A stretch of DNA of 64,000 bases from Oceanobacillus sojae (GCF_007991515.1 NZ_BJYM01000004.1:1-64000); one strand, 5' to 3'; shown: positions 18,997 to 29,215, counted from the first letter of the stretch. The notes: generated by a model not told the origin, from the sequence alone. Numbers and translations: made by a program.

Positions 18997-19096
18997 AAGA
19001 AACCCCCGCCTTTCAAATTATTTTTTGCTAAGACTAAAGCAATTACTTAAAAAATACCCTGTTATTAACTTCCCGCTTCTTTTATAGGTTGGTTCG

Positions 19097-19167
19097 ATTT
19101 GAACATTTCATGAGTATAAAAAATTACCATCTTTAAGAGGATGTTCATAAAAATCCAATGAAAATGT
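19097..19167. repeat. Copy of the AGAGGATGTTCAAA dispersed repeat
   Basis: TTTAAGAGGATGTTCATAAA (19132-19151) continues into AATCCAATGAAAATG, which is shared with the copy at 61.1 kb. An inverted TTTGAACAT lies at 19098-19106. It stands directly after the era stop codon. Confidence 0.45.
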
Positions 19168-19175
19168 CACAAACT

Positions 19176-20078
19176 TTAATACTCATCAAGTCGGAATCCA
19201 AATTCATGCAATTGATTTTGTTTGTTTCTCCAATCTTTTTTTACTTTCACCCAAAGCTCTAAATACACCTTAGAGCCAAGTAAAGCTTCAATATCACGGC
19301 GTGATTGCTGGCCAATTTTTTTCAGCATGCTCCCTTGCTTTCCAATTAATATACCTTTTTGAGAGCTTCTTTCTGTAACAATCGTTGCTTGTACCAATAA
19401 TTTTTCATTTTCATTCTTCTCTATATTTTCAATGACAACAGCAATCGAATGAGGAATTTCTTCCTTCGTATGATGCAATACCTTTTCTCGGATAAGCTCA
19501 GAAATGATGAATCTCTCGGGATGGTCTGTTACCTGATCGGCAGGATAATACTGTGGCCCATCTGGAAGTTTTCCAGCAACCACCTCTAACAGATGATTAA
19601 CATTATTTCCATCTAATGCAGAAATTGGAATAATTTCATCAAACGAATAAAGGTCCTTATACTGATCAATCAGCTTCATGAGCTTTTCTGGATGAATTTT
19701 ATCAATTTTATTAATTACCAGATAGACCGGCTGTTTCACTTTTTGCAGCAGGTCAATGATGTATTGGTCCCCGCGCCCATATCCTTCATCTGCATTAATC
19801 ATGAACAAAATATTATCCACTTCATTTAAAGTATTCTCTGCCACCTGCACCATAAAATCGCCTAATCGATGTTTCGGCTTATGAATTCCAGGTGTATCAA
19901 TAAAAATCATTTGATATTCCTTGGTTGTCAGGACACCTTGAATTTTATTTCTTGTTGTTTGTGCCTTATCACTCATTATTGCTATTTTTTGACCAATAAC
20001 CCGGTTCATAAAAGTTGATTTTCCCACATTTGGTCTGCCAATAATTGCAATAAATCCTGATTTAAAATTATTTGTCAT
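19176..20078 (-). CDS. era: GTPase Era
   Basis: Essential GTPase that binds 16S rRNA near its 3' end during small-subunit assembly. 300 residues. G1 GRPNVGKST near 14, G3 DTPG near 61, G4 NKID near 122; then a C-terminal KH domain with [15 protein letters not shown] near 235. In B. subtilis cdd (cytidine deaminase) lies between dgkA and era; here the 270-bp gap has no such gene. Confidence 0.95.
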   Translation of the reverse strand: MTNNFKSGFIAIIGRPNVGKSTFMNRVIGQKIAIMSDKAQTTRNKIQGVLTTKEYQMIFIDTPGIHKPKHRLGDFMVQVAENTLNEVDNILFMINADEGYGRGDQYIIDLLQKVKQPVYLVINKIDKIHPEKLMKLIDQYKDLYSFDEIIPISALDGNNVNHLLEVVAGKLPDGPQYYPADQVTDHPERFIISELIREKVLHHTKEEIPHSIAVVIENIEKNENEKLLVQATIVTERSSQKGILIGKQGSMLKKIGQQSRRDIEALLGSKVYLELWVKVKKDWRNKQNQLHEFGFRLDEY

Positions 20079-20303
20079 GCTACGTTCCTCCGAATTTCTA
20101 TTGTTTGCTTGCTTCTTATCATACTACATTTTTATGTTCGTTTCACTATATCGACAAAACCTTTAACAAACATACAATTTCAATTGTTTTTTGAGTAATT
20201 TGGTTAAGATTAACCAAGAAATGTTTTAATTTTTTTAATAGGTCTGCTCTTTTAAAATTGCCGGGGCAACTCTTGTCAGCGTTTTTATATACCTTTTTAT
20301 TCT

Positions 20304-20336
20304 AAAAAAGAGGCTCCTGATAGGATCCCCTTTTGT
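20304..20336 (-). terminator. Terminator after dgkA
   Basis: Minus-strand stem AAAAGGGGATCC / GGAGCCTCTTTT with a short loop and a terminal T-run, just after the dgkA stop codon. It closes the pgpH-ybeY-dgkA unit. Confidence 0.6.
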
Positions 20337-20350
20337 AAATAATTATCGGA

Positions 20351-20725
20351 TTATAGAAGCTGCATTATTTTTGGTCCGAAAATAAGTACTCCGACTACAA
20401 CAGATATAATAGCTGTAACAAGAACGACACCTGCAGCAATATCTTTTATTTCCTTTACTCTTTCATCATAGTCCGGCTGAATAAAATCCATAATCCGCTC
20501 AATGACACTGTTTATCATTTCTGTGATAAGCACGAGACCTATGGTTAATAAAATAACTGCCCATTCGATGAGAGAAAGTTTGAAAAAGAAACCTAATGTA
20601 ACTACAATTGCTGTTGCTGTGAGATGCAGCTGAAAATTAGACTCCTTTTTCACAACCGTTTTTAGCCCTGCCCAAGCAAAACGGAATCCAACAATTCTTT
20701 TTTTATCTTTCAATGCCAAATTCAC
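20351..20725 (-). CDS. dgkA: Diacylglycerol kinase family / undecaprenol kinase DgkA
   Basis: Small integral membrane kinase, 124 residues, about three membrane helices (30-58, 60-75, 97-120). The family signature is visible around 'ITEMINSVIERIMDF' (near 66), with the catalytic glutamate. In Gram-positives this enzyme phosphorylates undecaprenol. Its start overlaps the ybeY end by 23 bases. Confidence 0.9.
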   Translation of the reverse strand: MNLALKDKKRIVGFRFAWAGLKTVVKKESNFQLHLTATAIVVTLGFFFKLSLIEWAVILLTIGLVLITEMINSVIERIMDFIQPDYDERVKEIKDIAAGVVLVTAIISVVVGVLIFGPKIMQLL

Positions 20726-21167
20726 CTAGGATTTCGTCCTGTCTGCGGAACATTTTCTTCTCATCCTCCACATTCATATGATCATACCCAAGCAGGTGTA
20801 AGAATCCATGCAATGCTAAAAAGGCCAGCTCTCTCTCAAAGCTGTGATTATATTCTTCTGCCTGTTCTTTTGCTTTATCTATCGAAATAATGATATCTCC
20901 CAGCACAACAGGCAATCCCTCCCCGACAATTTCCAGCTCTTCGTCTTCCATTTCCTGCATTGCAAATGAAATTACATCTGTCGGTTTGTCTTTATCACGA
21001 TAGTCTCTGTTGATTACTTGAATTTGTTCATTATTCACAAAGCTGATGGAAACTTCTGCGTCATGAGCCACCTTCTCAGCTTTTCCAGCAAAGGTGAGCA
21101 GCTTCTCTACAAGCTCTATATGCTCATCAGCTACAATACCTGTTTCATCTTGAAAATCAATCATCAT
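20703..21167 (-). CDS. ybeY: Endoribonuclease YbeY, rRNA maturation factor
   Basis: Zinc-dependent RNase for 16S rRNA 3'-end maturation and ribosome quality control. 154 residues. The three-histidine metal motif is HGFLHLLGYDH near 120-130, and the core 'RDKDKPTDVISFAM' lies near 57. It overlaps the stop codon of pgpH by 1 base, so it is coupled to it. Confidence 0.93.
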   Translation of the reverse strand: MMIDFQDETGIVADEHIELVEKLLTFAGKAEKVAHDAEVSISFVNNEQIQVINRDYRDKDKPTDVISFAMQEMEDEELEIVGEGLPVVLGDIIISIDKAKEQAEEYNHSFERELAFLALHGFLHLLGYDHMNVEDEKKMFRRQDEILGEFGIER

Positions 21168-23293
21168 TATTTATCACCTTCCTCTTTCGGATACTGAATT
21201 CTGGAATGGAAAATTCCTTTTAAAGAATCGCAAATTGAATGTTGAATGGTTTTTAACTCTCTTAATGTTAAAGGACTGTTATCTAATTGTCCATCTGAAA
21301 TTTTACTGCTGATAATAGCCGAAACAATTGAATCAATCTGCTCAGGAGTCGGATCCTGTAATGAGCGGACAGCCGGCTCTACAGAATCACAAATGCAGAT
21401 AATAGCTGTCTCTTTGGTTTCCGGCTTTGGTCCAGGATATCTGAAATCCGATTCCTCCGTTTCAGGATTCAGCTCCTTCGCTTTTACGTAAAAGAACTGA
21501 ACTAAAGAATTCGAATGATGCTGCTTCGCAATATCAATGATTTCCTTAGGCATTTTATGCGCTTTTAACATATTTGCTCCATCGGTTGTATGACGGATAA
21601 TAATATCTGCACTTTCTTTTGGCGGCAGCAGGTCATGCGGATTTTTATTTGGCATCTGATTTTCAATAAAAAATCCCGGCCGGACTGTTTTACCAATATC
21701 ATGATAGTAAGACCCTACCCGCGCCAATAAGCCATTTGCTCCTACTGCTTCACATGCTGTTTCACTGATGTTGGCAACCATTACAGAATGGTGATATGTT
21801 CCAGGTGCCTCCACCAGAAGCTTCTTCAACAACGGCTGATTAGGATTGGATAATTGCAGTAGCTTCATATCTGTTAATGTTCCTAAAAAGCTCTCAAATA
21901 ACGGCAATATCCCAATTGCCAGGATCGCAGAGAGACAGGCAGCTGCAATACCAAAGCCAACATATAAAAACACATCAAACCATGTATATTTTTCAAAGGA
22001 CAGGAATAAAAATAAAATAATGACAGCAGAATGGATAAGGATTAATCCGATTGCAGTTTTTAAAATAACTAAACGTTCACTTATTTTTTTCATTAATACA
22101 ATCGCTGCAAGCTGAGAGAAAAGAAAATAAATAGCAGCTTCGACGTGCAGCATCCCGGCAATATAATTATTAAACATAAATGCAGCTAATATAGCATATA
22201 AAATGCTCAGCCGTATGGCAGTACGATCGCTTATTAATATTTTTAATAAAATAGCAATAGCTGCAATTGGTGTAACTAAGTACAGTGCGTTAGACTGGTC
22301 AAAGAAAACACTTTGAATCTTCATAATAAAGATTGCCAATGCACTTATCAGCACTGTTGCTACAATTGGAAGAATACTCCAATCTCTGTTTTTAGCAATT
22401 TGAAAGCTTTCATAGCCGAAAAAGTAAGCAATCACAGCTGCCAAAAATCCCAGAGCAAGAATCGGATAGATATTACCTTCCTGTGATAACACTCCTACCA
22501 ATTCCAGCTGTTCATAAATTTCATTTGTAATGGTCTGCCCTTCACGGACAATAGTTTCTCCAGCCCGGATAATAACAGGGTCTACAAGCGTTGCTGCATC
22601 CTTTTTTTCTTGAGCAGTTTCTTCATAATCAAAAAAGGAATTTTCCACAACAGCAAAGTCTGCTAATTCGATTAAAGCCCCCTGCAACTCTTCATTTAAA
22701 TCCGAATAAGATATAGCGCGATCTACATTAGTTATGCCAGATTGTATATTCTCTACTCTTATCCCCTGATTTAACACTTCTTCTAACGCTTGTGAAAATA
22801 TTGTTTCAGCCTCTATTAAAGCAGCGTCTGACTGCTGCAGCAGTAAAACGAAAACATCTTCAGAGATTTCCGAACTGATTTCTTCAGAAAGAAGGGCCTT
22901 TAATTCAACTGCCTCCTCCCGATAAATATCTTCTATCGCCTCTCCTGCATCTTCATCGTGCTCTTCCTTCACCTTAAATACTGCTTCAAAGATTTCATTA
23001 ATATAGTTTAATCGTTCTTCCGTGACTTCTTCGGAAATACTATACCGATCGGGAACAGCATCTACAGCTTCCCGAATCCTCTGATCTGTCTCCTGCTTAT
23101 TCTCTATAGTGATCGGTGATCGTATTGTCTCTTCAGAAACAGCAAAACGCTGTATATCATATGTATCCGTACGTACATTATCTAATAAAGTAAAAAAAAC
23201 AGTTGCTCCTATAATAAGAGCTGGAATAACCGCAAATAGATATTTTCGTCTCTTTTTAAAAAAAGGGAGTATTTTCCTCCATCTATTTTTCAA
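21167..23293 (-). CDS. pgpH: Cyclic-di-AMP phosphodiesterase PgpH (7TM-HD)
   Basis: Degrades the second messenger c-di-AMP to pApA at the membrane. Large extracellular 7TMR-HDED domain (about 40-265), seven membrane helices (about 270-465), then a cytoplasmic HD domain with SYYHDIGK near 530 and the QHHSNS segment near 585. The frame is open to 23392, but TTG at 23293 has GGGGTG in place and yields 708 residues, close to the B. subtilis YqfF length. This start choice is inference. phoH lies upstream with a hairpin between them. Confidence 0.88.
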   Translation of the reverse strand: MKNRWRKILPFFKKRRKYLFAVIPALIIGATVFFTLLDNVRTDTYDIQRFAVSEETIRSPITIENKQETDQRIREAVDAVPDRYSISEEVTEERLNYINEIFEAVFKVKEEHDEDAGEAIEDIYREEAVELKALLSEEISSEISEDVFVLLLQQSDAALIEAETIFSQALEEVLNQGIRVENIQSGITNVDRAISYSDLNEELQGALIELADFAVVENSFFDYEETAQEKKDAATLVDPVIIRAGETIVREGQTITNEIYEQLELVGVLSQEGNIYPILALGFLAAVIAYFFGYESFQIAKNRDWSILPIVATVLISALAIFIMKIQSVFFDQSNALYLVTPIAAIAILLKILISDRTAIRLSILYAILAAFMFNNYIAGMLHVEAAIYFLFSQLAAIVLMKKISERLVILKTAIGLILIHSAVIILFLFLSFEKYTWFDVFLYVGFGIAAACLSAILAIGILPLFESFLGTLTDMKLLQLSNPNQPLLKKLLVEAPGTYHHSVMVANISETACEAVGANGLLARVGSYYHDIGKTVRPGFFIENQMPNKNPHDLLPPKESADIIIRHTTDGANMLKAHKMPKEIIDIAKQHHSNSLVQFFYVKAKELNPETEESDFRYPGPKPETKETAIICICDSVEPAVRSLQDPTPEQIDSIVSAIISSKISDGQLDNSPLTLRELKTIQHSICDSLKGIFHSRIQYPKEEGDK

Positions 23294-23516
23294 CACCTTC
23301 ACCCCACTACACATTTTTACCGGCTGCATTAAAATGATTATGGTGTACCATCTGGCAAGTAAACTTCCAGCTTTAAAATCAGGATATAACAACTGGATAA
23401 AAGATGATATACACTATTCAATTTATTATGATGATTCATTTACGATCTCTCCCGATTAATTCAGAACATCATATCCATATATGTATGATTGAAATACAAC
23501 GATCTTCTCATGAACA

Positions 23517-23550
23517 ACAAGGATGAGACTTTTCCCTGTCTCATCCTTCA
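23517..23550 (-). terminator. Hairpin at the end of phoH
   Basis: Perfect stem AAGGATGAGAC (23519-23529) / GTCTCATCCTT (23538-23548), overlapping the phoH stop codon. Only a weak T-rich tail follows, so termination may be partial. Confidence 0.6.
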
Positions 23551-24512
23551 TTTCCGTCTTCTGCTTCATAAGCATTTATAATTTTTTGAACAAGCGGATG
23601 CCGGACTACATCAGCAGCCTGCAGATGCACAAAGGCCAATCCGTCTATTACTGAAAGCATGCGTTCCGCAACTCTTAGTCCGGAAGTCATTCCTTTGGGA
23701 AGATCCACTTGTGTCATATCCCCTGTAATAATCATTTTTGATCCAAATCCTAGTCGTGTTAAAAACATTTTCATTTGTGCAGGTGTTGTATTTTGGGCTT
23801 CATCCAATATGACAAAAGCATCGTCCAATGTTCTCCCGCGCATATAGGCCAATGGAGCAATTTCAATTGTTTCCCGTTCGATTAAACGTGCTGTATGCTC
23901 CGTACCCAAGACATCATGTAATGCATCATAAAGGGGCCTTAAATATGGATCCACCTTCTCTTTTAAATCACCTGGTAAAAATCCTAAGCTTTCCCCGGCT
24001 TCTACCGCTGGTCTGGTTAAAATAATTTTTTTCACAAGCCCATTTTTCATAGCATGAACAGCCATAACAACAGCCAGATATGTTTTCCCCGTACCAGCTG
24101 GGCCAATCCCAAACACTAAATCTTTGGACTTGATAGCCTGAATATATTGCTTCTGTCCAAGCGTTTTTACCCGGATTGATTTCCCTTTATAATTTTTTGT
24201 AATTTCATCTTCAAATAGGGTTTCAAATTGTTTTATTTTACCTTTTTTCGCCAGTTCTACTGCATAAACAACATCCCGCTCTGAAATGGTTTGACCTTTT
24301 CGAATAACGCTCAAAATTGTCAGGAGAATCTCTTGTATCAATTGTACTGCCTGATCATCTCCAGAAACACGAATTAATTCGCCTCTGGATATAATATCTA
24401 CTCCAAGTAAAGCTTCCAGCTGTTTTAGATGCTTATCATTAGCACCAAATAAAGCAAGCGCTTCATTGGCACCTTCTAATTGCAAATCAATATCCACTAA
24501 GTTTTCGGGCAT
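23541..24512 (-). CDS. phoH: PhoH family ATPase
   Basis: P-loop ATPase, linked with RNA metabolism through its YbeY-neighbour association. 323 residues with an N-terminal KH-like part (about 10-75), Walker A GPAGTGKTYLA near 137, Walker B FVILDEAQNTTP near 232 and sensor 'MIITGDMTQVDLP' near 259. Three bases separate it from yqfD, so it is cotranscribed. Biochemical role is not settled for the family. Confidence 0.92.
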   Translation of the reverse strand: MPENLVDIDLQLEGANEALALFGANDKHLKQLEALLGVDIISRGELIRVSGDDQAVQLIQEILLTILSVIRKGQTISERDVVYAVELAKKGKIKQFETLFEDEITKNYKGKSIRVKTLGQKQYIQAIKSKDLVFGIGPAGTGKTYLAVVMAVHAMKNGLVKKIILTRPAVEAGESLGFLPGDLKEKVDPYLRPLYDALHDVLGTEHTARLIERETIEIAPLAYMRGRTLDDAFVILDEAQNTTPAQMKMFLTRLGFGSKMIITGDMTQVDLPKGMTSGLRVAERMLSVIDGLAFVHLQAADVVRHPLVQKIINAYEAEDGNEG

Positions 24513-24514
24513 AA

Positions 24515-25732
24515 TCAGTCTCCTTGAGTTATAAGTTCTTCTTTTACAATATTTTCTTCTACAGAAAGATATAAGACTAATTCAACTTTACCATGCTCTG
24601 TATGTTCATGTAAAATCTTTTCTGATAATATCACGGCTTCCGGACCAAGTTCATTTTCCAATTGTGTTACAGCCTGCTGGATTCCGGCTTCAATCGCTTC
24701 TTCCTTCGACCTTTGTTCTTCTATTTTCTCCGTTTCACTTATTTCTTTAGAAACATACGATATGGGCAGCTCCCATTTCAAAAAATGAATAGGCTGTTCT
24801 CTCCGTTCCTCTTGGGAATATATAAAATCCGGATCCTTAAATCCCCAGAAAGGCAGCTGAACGTCTCCAAAACGTAAATAATGCTTCTTTTTCTGTTCAC
24901 CAGTTATTTCTTCAGCCTGATAAAGAAGCGGAATACTGACATGAACTTCATACCACGTATTTGCTATCACTTCTGCTTCTGCAGCAATAGGCTGTCCTGG
25001 ATTTTCTTCAGCATCTGTATTATTTTCCCCTTCTTCTGTATTTAAATTACCGGAAACTAAAACTTTTCCCGGAACAACATAATCATTCACACTTACCATA
25101 GCTCGTCCTTTAGAAACATACATGTTAGTAATAACACCCTTTTTCGTTGCCACTAAATTTCTCGGCTCCCCTGGAGGCAGCTCCTCTACAATTGTTTTTT
25201 CAACAGCTTCCAGGTGTAAGCTTGTTCCCTGAAGATTCACTCCTGTCCAGAGCAGCTCAGGCACTTCATTTAAAAGCTGGCGCTGTATATCTGTTGGTGT
25301 AGCAAGAGAAAACAGCCAGACACCTGGATGTATCCCAAAGGCTTCAAGCTCTGTTTCTATTTTTTCTTCAATTTCTTTTGGAACGCCAGTTATTTTAACT
25401 GACCATAACAAATTAGATAAAACGAAAAAAAAGAGAAAGCCAATGAGTATACCAATAACCAGAAATCTTTTTTTACAGAGTCTTGAAAGAAAAAAAGGAA
25501 AGCCTTTTCGATCAACAAAAGAAACTTTATATAAAGAATTCCTCCTTATTTTTCGTAAGGCTCCTAAATCCTTTAACATAATAGTAGCCTGACAGCAGTC
25601 ATCTTCTATTTTTTTTACGTCCCAAATAGAAATACCCCCGCTGGCACATTTTTGTAAAAACAATTCCGGCCTGGCTCCTTTAATCCGAACAGTAATGTAT
25701 GCACGTATAGTTGGCGAATTTTCTTTTTTCAT
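24515..25732 (-). CDS. yqfD: Sporulation protein YqfD
   Basis: Stage IV-type sporulation membrane protein made in the mother cell (family knowledge). 405 residues: an N-terminal cytoplasmic region of about 85, one membrane helix ('FLVIGILIGFLFFFVLSNLLW', 91-111), then a long outer domain with a POTRA-like start ('VKITGVPKEIEEKIETELEAFGI'). A full-length match to the YqfD family. Follows yqfC after a 110-bp gap and precedes phoH. Confidence 0.9.
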   Translation of the reverse strand: MKKENSPTIRAYITVRIKGARPELFLQKCASGGISIWDVKKIEDDCCQATIMLKDLGALRKIRRNSLYKVSFVDRKGFPFFLSRLCKKRFLVIGILIGFLFFFVLSNLLWSVKITGVPKEIEEKIETELEAFGIHPGVWLFSLATPTDIQRQLLNEVPELLWTGVNLQGTSLHLEAVEKTIVEELPPGEPRNLVATKKGVITNMYVSKGRAMVSVNDYVVPGKVLVSGNLNTEEGENNTDAEENPGQPIAAEAEVIANTWYEVHVSIPLLYQAEEITGEQKKKHYLRFGDVQLPFWGFKDPDFIYSQEERREQPIHFLKWELPISYVSKEISETEKIEEQRSKEEAIEAGIQQAVTQLENELGPEAVILSEKILHEHTEHGKVELVLYLSVEENIVKEELITQGD

Positions 25733-25843
25733 TTCAACCTCCTATGGCTCGTCTCATATCCTTTTCATACAATAATGGTACTCCTATGCAAGTATTTATT
25801 TCTCATAAGGAAACACTTTATAGGCTTGTTAAGGATGGAGAAA

Positions 25844-26143
25844 TCATTCTTTTTTTTCGCCTTCCTGATTTAAGAAGAGTACCTCTGAAATGGTTCCTTC
25901 CAGCATAATCTCCTTTGGCAGCATCATTTTAAGCACAAAGGAATGCCCTTTAATACATACAAAACCATTTGCCACCTTTAATCTTAGCTCTTCATTTGTG
26001 TATAGGGCTAAGCCTTGATGATTTTCAATATAGAAATGTAAATGTCCAATGATTGTTATACGCGGCATCTCCATAACAACATCGGATGGAAGAGAGAATT
26101 GCTCCATTAAAAGCGAACGGATTCTTTGTTGCCATTTTTTCAA
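25844..26143 (-). CDS. yqfC: Sporulation protein YqfC
   Basis: A 99-residue YabP/YqfC family protein. The central 'MEMPRITIIGHLHFYIENHQGLALYTNEELRLKVANGFVCIKGHSFVL' pattern is the family core. In B. subtilis yqfC-yqfD is a mother-cell sporulation operon controlled by sigma-E; I did not identify that promoter here. A GGGGGGAT-type site precedes the ATG. Confidence 0.88.
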   Translation of the reverse strand: MKKWQQRIRSLLMEQFSLPSDVVMEMPRITIIGHLHFYIENHQGLALYTNEELRLKVANGFVCIKGHSFVLKMMLPKEIMLEGTISEVLFLNQEGEKKE

Positions 26144-26239
26144 TGATGATCCCCCCTCATTGATACATATGTAAAGTCTTTCTTGAACAGAACCAGTTTT
26201 AGAAGGAAAGAAAACTTCCGAATAATATCCTCTTTAAAC

Positions 26240-26281
26240 AAAGAAATATCCTAATTAGCATATCTATGCTAATTAGGATAT
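26240..26281 (-). terminator. Palindromic terminator closing the yqeZ-floA operon
   Basis: TATCCTAATTAGCATA (26247-26262) and TATGCTAATTAGGATA (26265-26280) form a perfect 34-bp palindrome, followed on the minus strand by TTTCTTTGTTT. It lies right after the stop codon of the charged protein and before yqfC. Confidence 0.75.
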
Positions 26282-26293
26282 AAATGTGATTCT

Positions 26294-26833
26294 TTATTTT
26301 CTTTTTTGTACGATACTTCTATACGGCTGCTTAGCACGGGGAGATCCAAGAACCTCCGACATAATAATTCCGTTTACTAAGCCTTTTCCGTCCAGATTAC
26401 CGGAGACCCGTCTTTTCATTTCACGTTTCCCCGGGTTTTCTTCTTCAACGTTACGATCAACAATCAAATCTTTAAACTTTTGCTCTGCGTTCTCTATATC
26501 TTGCTGAGCAGAAGTCTGATATCGATTTGCCAAACGTTCCATTTGTTTTTTCTGCTGGTCTTCAATGCTTCCAGCAGAAATATCCGGACGCGCTCCTTCT
26601 CTATAGACTTGGCGTTCTGCGCGAGGCTGCTCTCTTTTTCTTTGAGTCTGCTGTCTCGTCCTCATCTCTTGTGGGGAACGCTGCTGCCTTTGTCTGGACT
26701 GCGTCTGATTTTTTGGAGGTGTAGACTGCTTTTTTTTCTGTTCTTCTTGTTTCCTTTTGGAATCACCCAGAAAAGTGATTAATCCAGAAATAATGATAAT
26801 AACAAGAAATAAATTATCTAATATCCAGCCCAT
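26294..26833 (-). CDS. Conserved charged membrane-anchored protein of unknown function
   Basis: A 179-residue protein with one N-terminal membrane helix (2-22). A highly charged Gln/Arg/Lys-rich middle (27-130), probably disordered or coiled-coil, follows. The compact C-terminus 'KGLVNGIIMSEVLG...PRAKQPYRS' looks strongly constrained, and I associate it with Bacillaceae hypothetical proteins. It occupies the slot of yqfB in B. subtilis (third gene after yqeZ-floA), but similarity to YqfB is not obvious. Proposed role, an accessory factor of FloA membrane domains, is inference from operon position only. Confidence 0.7.
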   Translation of the reverse strand: MGWILDNLFLVIIIISGLITFLGDSKRKQEEQKKKQSTPPKNQTQSRQRQQRSPQEMRTRQQTQRKREQPRAERQVYREGARPDISAGSIEDQQKKQMERLANRYQTSAQQDIENAEQKFKDLIVDRNVEEENPGKREMKRRVSGNLDGKGLVNGIIMSEVLGSPRAKQPYRSIVQKRK

Positions 26834-26861
26834 ATGCCCCCTCCTTTTTTTGTCATTTTAA

Positions 26862-27857
26862 TTACTTGTTTTGATCGTCATCTTTGTTGTCTTTGGAAAG
26901 CTTACCAATAGAATCACGCATATCTGTATCTGCATCAATATTTTGGTAGTTCATATAATCCATGACACCCATTTTACCGGAACGCAATGCTTCTGCTAAC
27001 GCAAGTGGTACATCGGCTTCTGCTTCCACAACTTTCGCGCGCATTTCTTGTACGCGGGCAACCATTTCCTGCTCTTGTGCTACAGCCATTGCACGACGTT
27101 CTTCAGCTTTCGCCTGAGCAATATTCTTATCAGCTTCTGCCTGGTCTGTTTGAAGGATAGCACCGATGTTTTTACCGATGTCTACATCAGCAATATCAAT
27201 CGATAGGATTTCAAAGGCAGTACCGGAATCAAGCCCTTTACTTAAAACTGTTTGAGAAATCATATCCGGATTTTCAAGTACCTGTGTATGTGCATCTGAG
27301 CTACCAATTGTACTTACCACACCTTCACCGACGCGGGCGATAATTGTTTCCTCACCAGCACCACCGACTAAGCGGTCAATGTTTGCACGTACTGTAATTC
27401 TTGCTAATGCTTTAACTTCAATACCATCCATTGCAATACCTGCGATAAATGGAGTTTCAATTACTTTCGGGTTTACACTCATTTGTACCGCTTCTAATAC
27501 GTCACGGCCAGCTAAATCGATCGCTGCTGCACGTTCAAATAGTAAATCAATATTTGCACGCTGGGCAGCAATTAGAGCGTTAACCACTCTATCTACGTTA
27601 CCACCGGCAAGATAGTGACTCTCAAGCTGATTAATTTTTACTTCCAACCCTGCTTTATGCGCTTTAATAAGCGGATTAATAACACGGTTTGGCACAACCC
27701 GGCGCAGACGCATACCAATTAGTGTAAAGATACTGATTTTTACCCCGGCAGCCAAGGCACTAATCCATAGTGCAACTGGAACAAAAGTAAATAAAATTGC
27801 TAAAGCAATAACGATGACCGCGATTATGATAAGCGGCATTAAGATTTCTCCATCCAT
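26862..27857 (-). CDS. floA: Flotillin-like protein FloA
   Basis: Scaffold of functional membrane microdomains. 331 residues, nearly line-for-line like B. subtilis YqfA: N-terminal membrane hairpin (about 7-50), a conserved SPFH-like core ('[25 protein letters not shown]', '[13 protein letters not shown]') and a coiled region rich in Ala/Glu ('[19 protein letters not shown]'). It follows the long NfeD (YqeZ) by 23 bp in the standard NfeD-flotillin pairing. Confidence 0.95.
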   Translation of the reverse strand: MDGEILMPLIIIAVIVIALAILFTFVPVALWISALAAGVKISIFTLIGMRLRRVVPNRVINPLIKAHKAGLEVKINQLESHYLAGGNVDRVVNALIAAQRANIDLLFERAAAIDLAGRDVLEAVQMSVNPKVIETPFIAGIAMDGIEVKALARITVRANIDRLVGGAGEETIIARVGEGVVSTIGSSDAHTQVLENPDMISQTVLSKGLDSGTAFEILSIDIADVDIGKNIGAILQTDQAEADKNIAQAKAEERRAMAVAQEQEMVARVQEMRAKVVEAEADVPLALAEALRSGKMGVMDYMNYQNIDADTDMRDSIGKLSKDNKDDDQNK

Positions 27858-27880
27858 TCTGATTCCTCCTGATTAAAAAG

Positions 27881-29215
27881 TTATTTTATTTCCCTAACTA
27901 CGACACGAACACCTTCTACTCGAATTACTTTGACCTTTTTTCCTTTTTCAATATAAGATCCATCAGAAACAACATCAATTGTCTCATCATTTAATTCGAC
28001 CAATCCGGAAGGGTGCAGTGGTGTTAATGAGTTTCCTTCAAGTCCGACAAGCTCTAAACGGTTCACTGAGGATACATAACCTTGTTCCGTTGCGGTACTG
28101 TCTCTTAAAATGATATGGCGGAAAATACCTTTGTCCATACCAATTCTTCTAAACAGAATGATAGCAAGAATCACAGCAATTAAAAAGGCAATACCTATAC
28201 TCATTGACATGTGTACCATATCATATCCTGACATGAATAAAGACCCGACCACTGCAGCAATACCCAGGACACCCAATATACCTCCGGTGACAAAGAATTC
28301 TGCTACAATTAGGCCAATACCAATGATAAGGAGAAGAAGTGCCTCCATTCCAGCCAGGCCGGCAACAATATGACCATAAAAGAACAGGAGCAATGACAAT
28401 AATCCCAAACTTCCCGGTACTCCAAAACCAGGAGAATACAGCTCAACAATCAGCCCGATACTGGCAACGGAAAGCAAGATAGGTATAACAACCGGATGCG
28501 TCAGAAATCTTGCCAGGTCTTCTGCAAAAGATGTTTCTGTTTCTACAATAGTTGCTTCAGAAAGATTAAGTTCTTCGAGAAGTTCGGCGCGATTTGAGAC
28601 TATACCTTCTGCATAGCCTACTTCAACCGCCTGCCGGGGGCCTAATGTTAAAAATTCCCCTTCAGGAGCTCCATATTCCGGTAAATCAATACTGCTATCA
28701 GCCATCGCCGCTGCATAAATAGGATCTCTGCCGTTTGATTCCGCAGCGCTTCTCATCTGTGCAAGCCAGGCAGATTGTGCTTTTTTATCAGCCGCTGTTC
28801 CATCCTGATTGATGACGCCGCTTGCTCCCATAGTCGCATGCGGATTAAAGTAAATATTATCAGAGAATAAGGCAATATAAGAACCGGCGGATAACGCCTC
28901 GTTAACGATATACGCTGTTGTTGGAATAGTTAGACTTTGAATATGCGAGCCTATTTGACCAGCAGAATCTACACGTCCTCCAGGAGTATCAATTTCAAAA
29001 ATGATGTGATCTGCACCACTTTCCATAGCTTCTTCGGTGGCTCGTTTAATAAAAGCTTCAAGTCCTCTTTCCACTTCATTTTCAATCGGAATAATATATA
29101 CTGTTTTACCCTGGCCCTGCTCGGCTTCGGCCTGTTTCCCTGTGAAAATAGATACCAAGGTTAAAACTGATACAAAAAATATGTATACAGCCAACCGCCT
29201 GCGATGTCTTTTCAA
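27881..29215 (-). CDS. yqeZ: Long NfeD protein with ClpP-like protease domain (YqeZ)
   Basis: Membrane partner of flotillin, 444 residues. A signal segment (8-28) is followed by an S49/ClpP-like serine protease domain (about 36-230) with 'IDTPGGRVDSAG' near 76 and the catalytic serine in 'LSAGSYIALFSD' near 105. About five membrane helices (240-370) and a C-terminal OB-fold NfeD domain (380-444) follow. It lies behind a sigma-W-type promoter, as in B. subtilis, where the unit responds to envelope stress and antimicrobial peptides. Confidence 0.92.
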   Translation of the reverse strand: MKRHRRRLAVYIFFVSVLTLVSIFTGKQAEAEQGQGKTVYIIPIENEVERGLEAFIKRATEEAMESGADHIIFEIDTPGGRVDSAGQIGSHIQSLTIPTTAYIVNEALSAGSYIALFSDNIYFNPHATMGASGVINQDGTAADKKAQSAWLAQMRSAAESNGRDPIYAAAMADSSIDLPEYGAPEGEFLTLGPRQAVEVGYAEGIVSNRAELLEELNLSEATIVETETSFAEDLARFLTHPVVIPILLSVASIGLIVELYSPGFGVPGSLGLLSLLLFFYGHIVAGLAGMEALLLLIIGIGLIVAEFFVTGGILGVLGIAAVVGSLFMSGYDMVHMSMSIGIAFLIAVILAIILFRRIGMDKGIFRHIILRDSTATEQGYVSSVNRLELVGLEGNSLTPLHPSGLVELNDETIDVVSDGSYIEKGKKVKVIRVEGVRVVVREIK

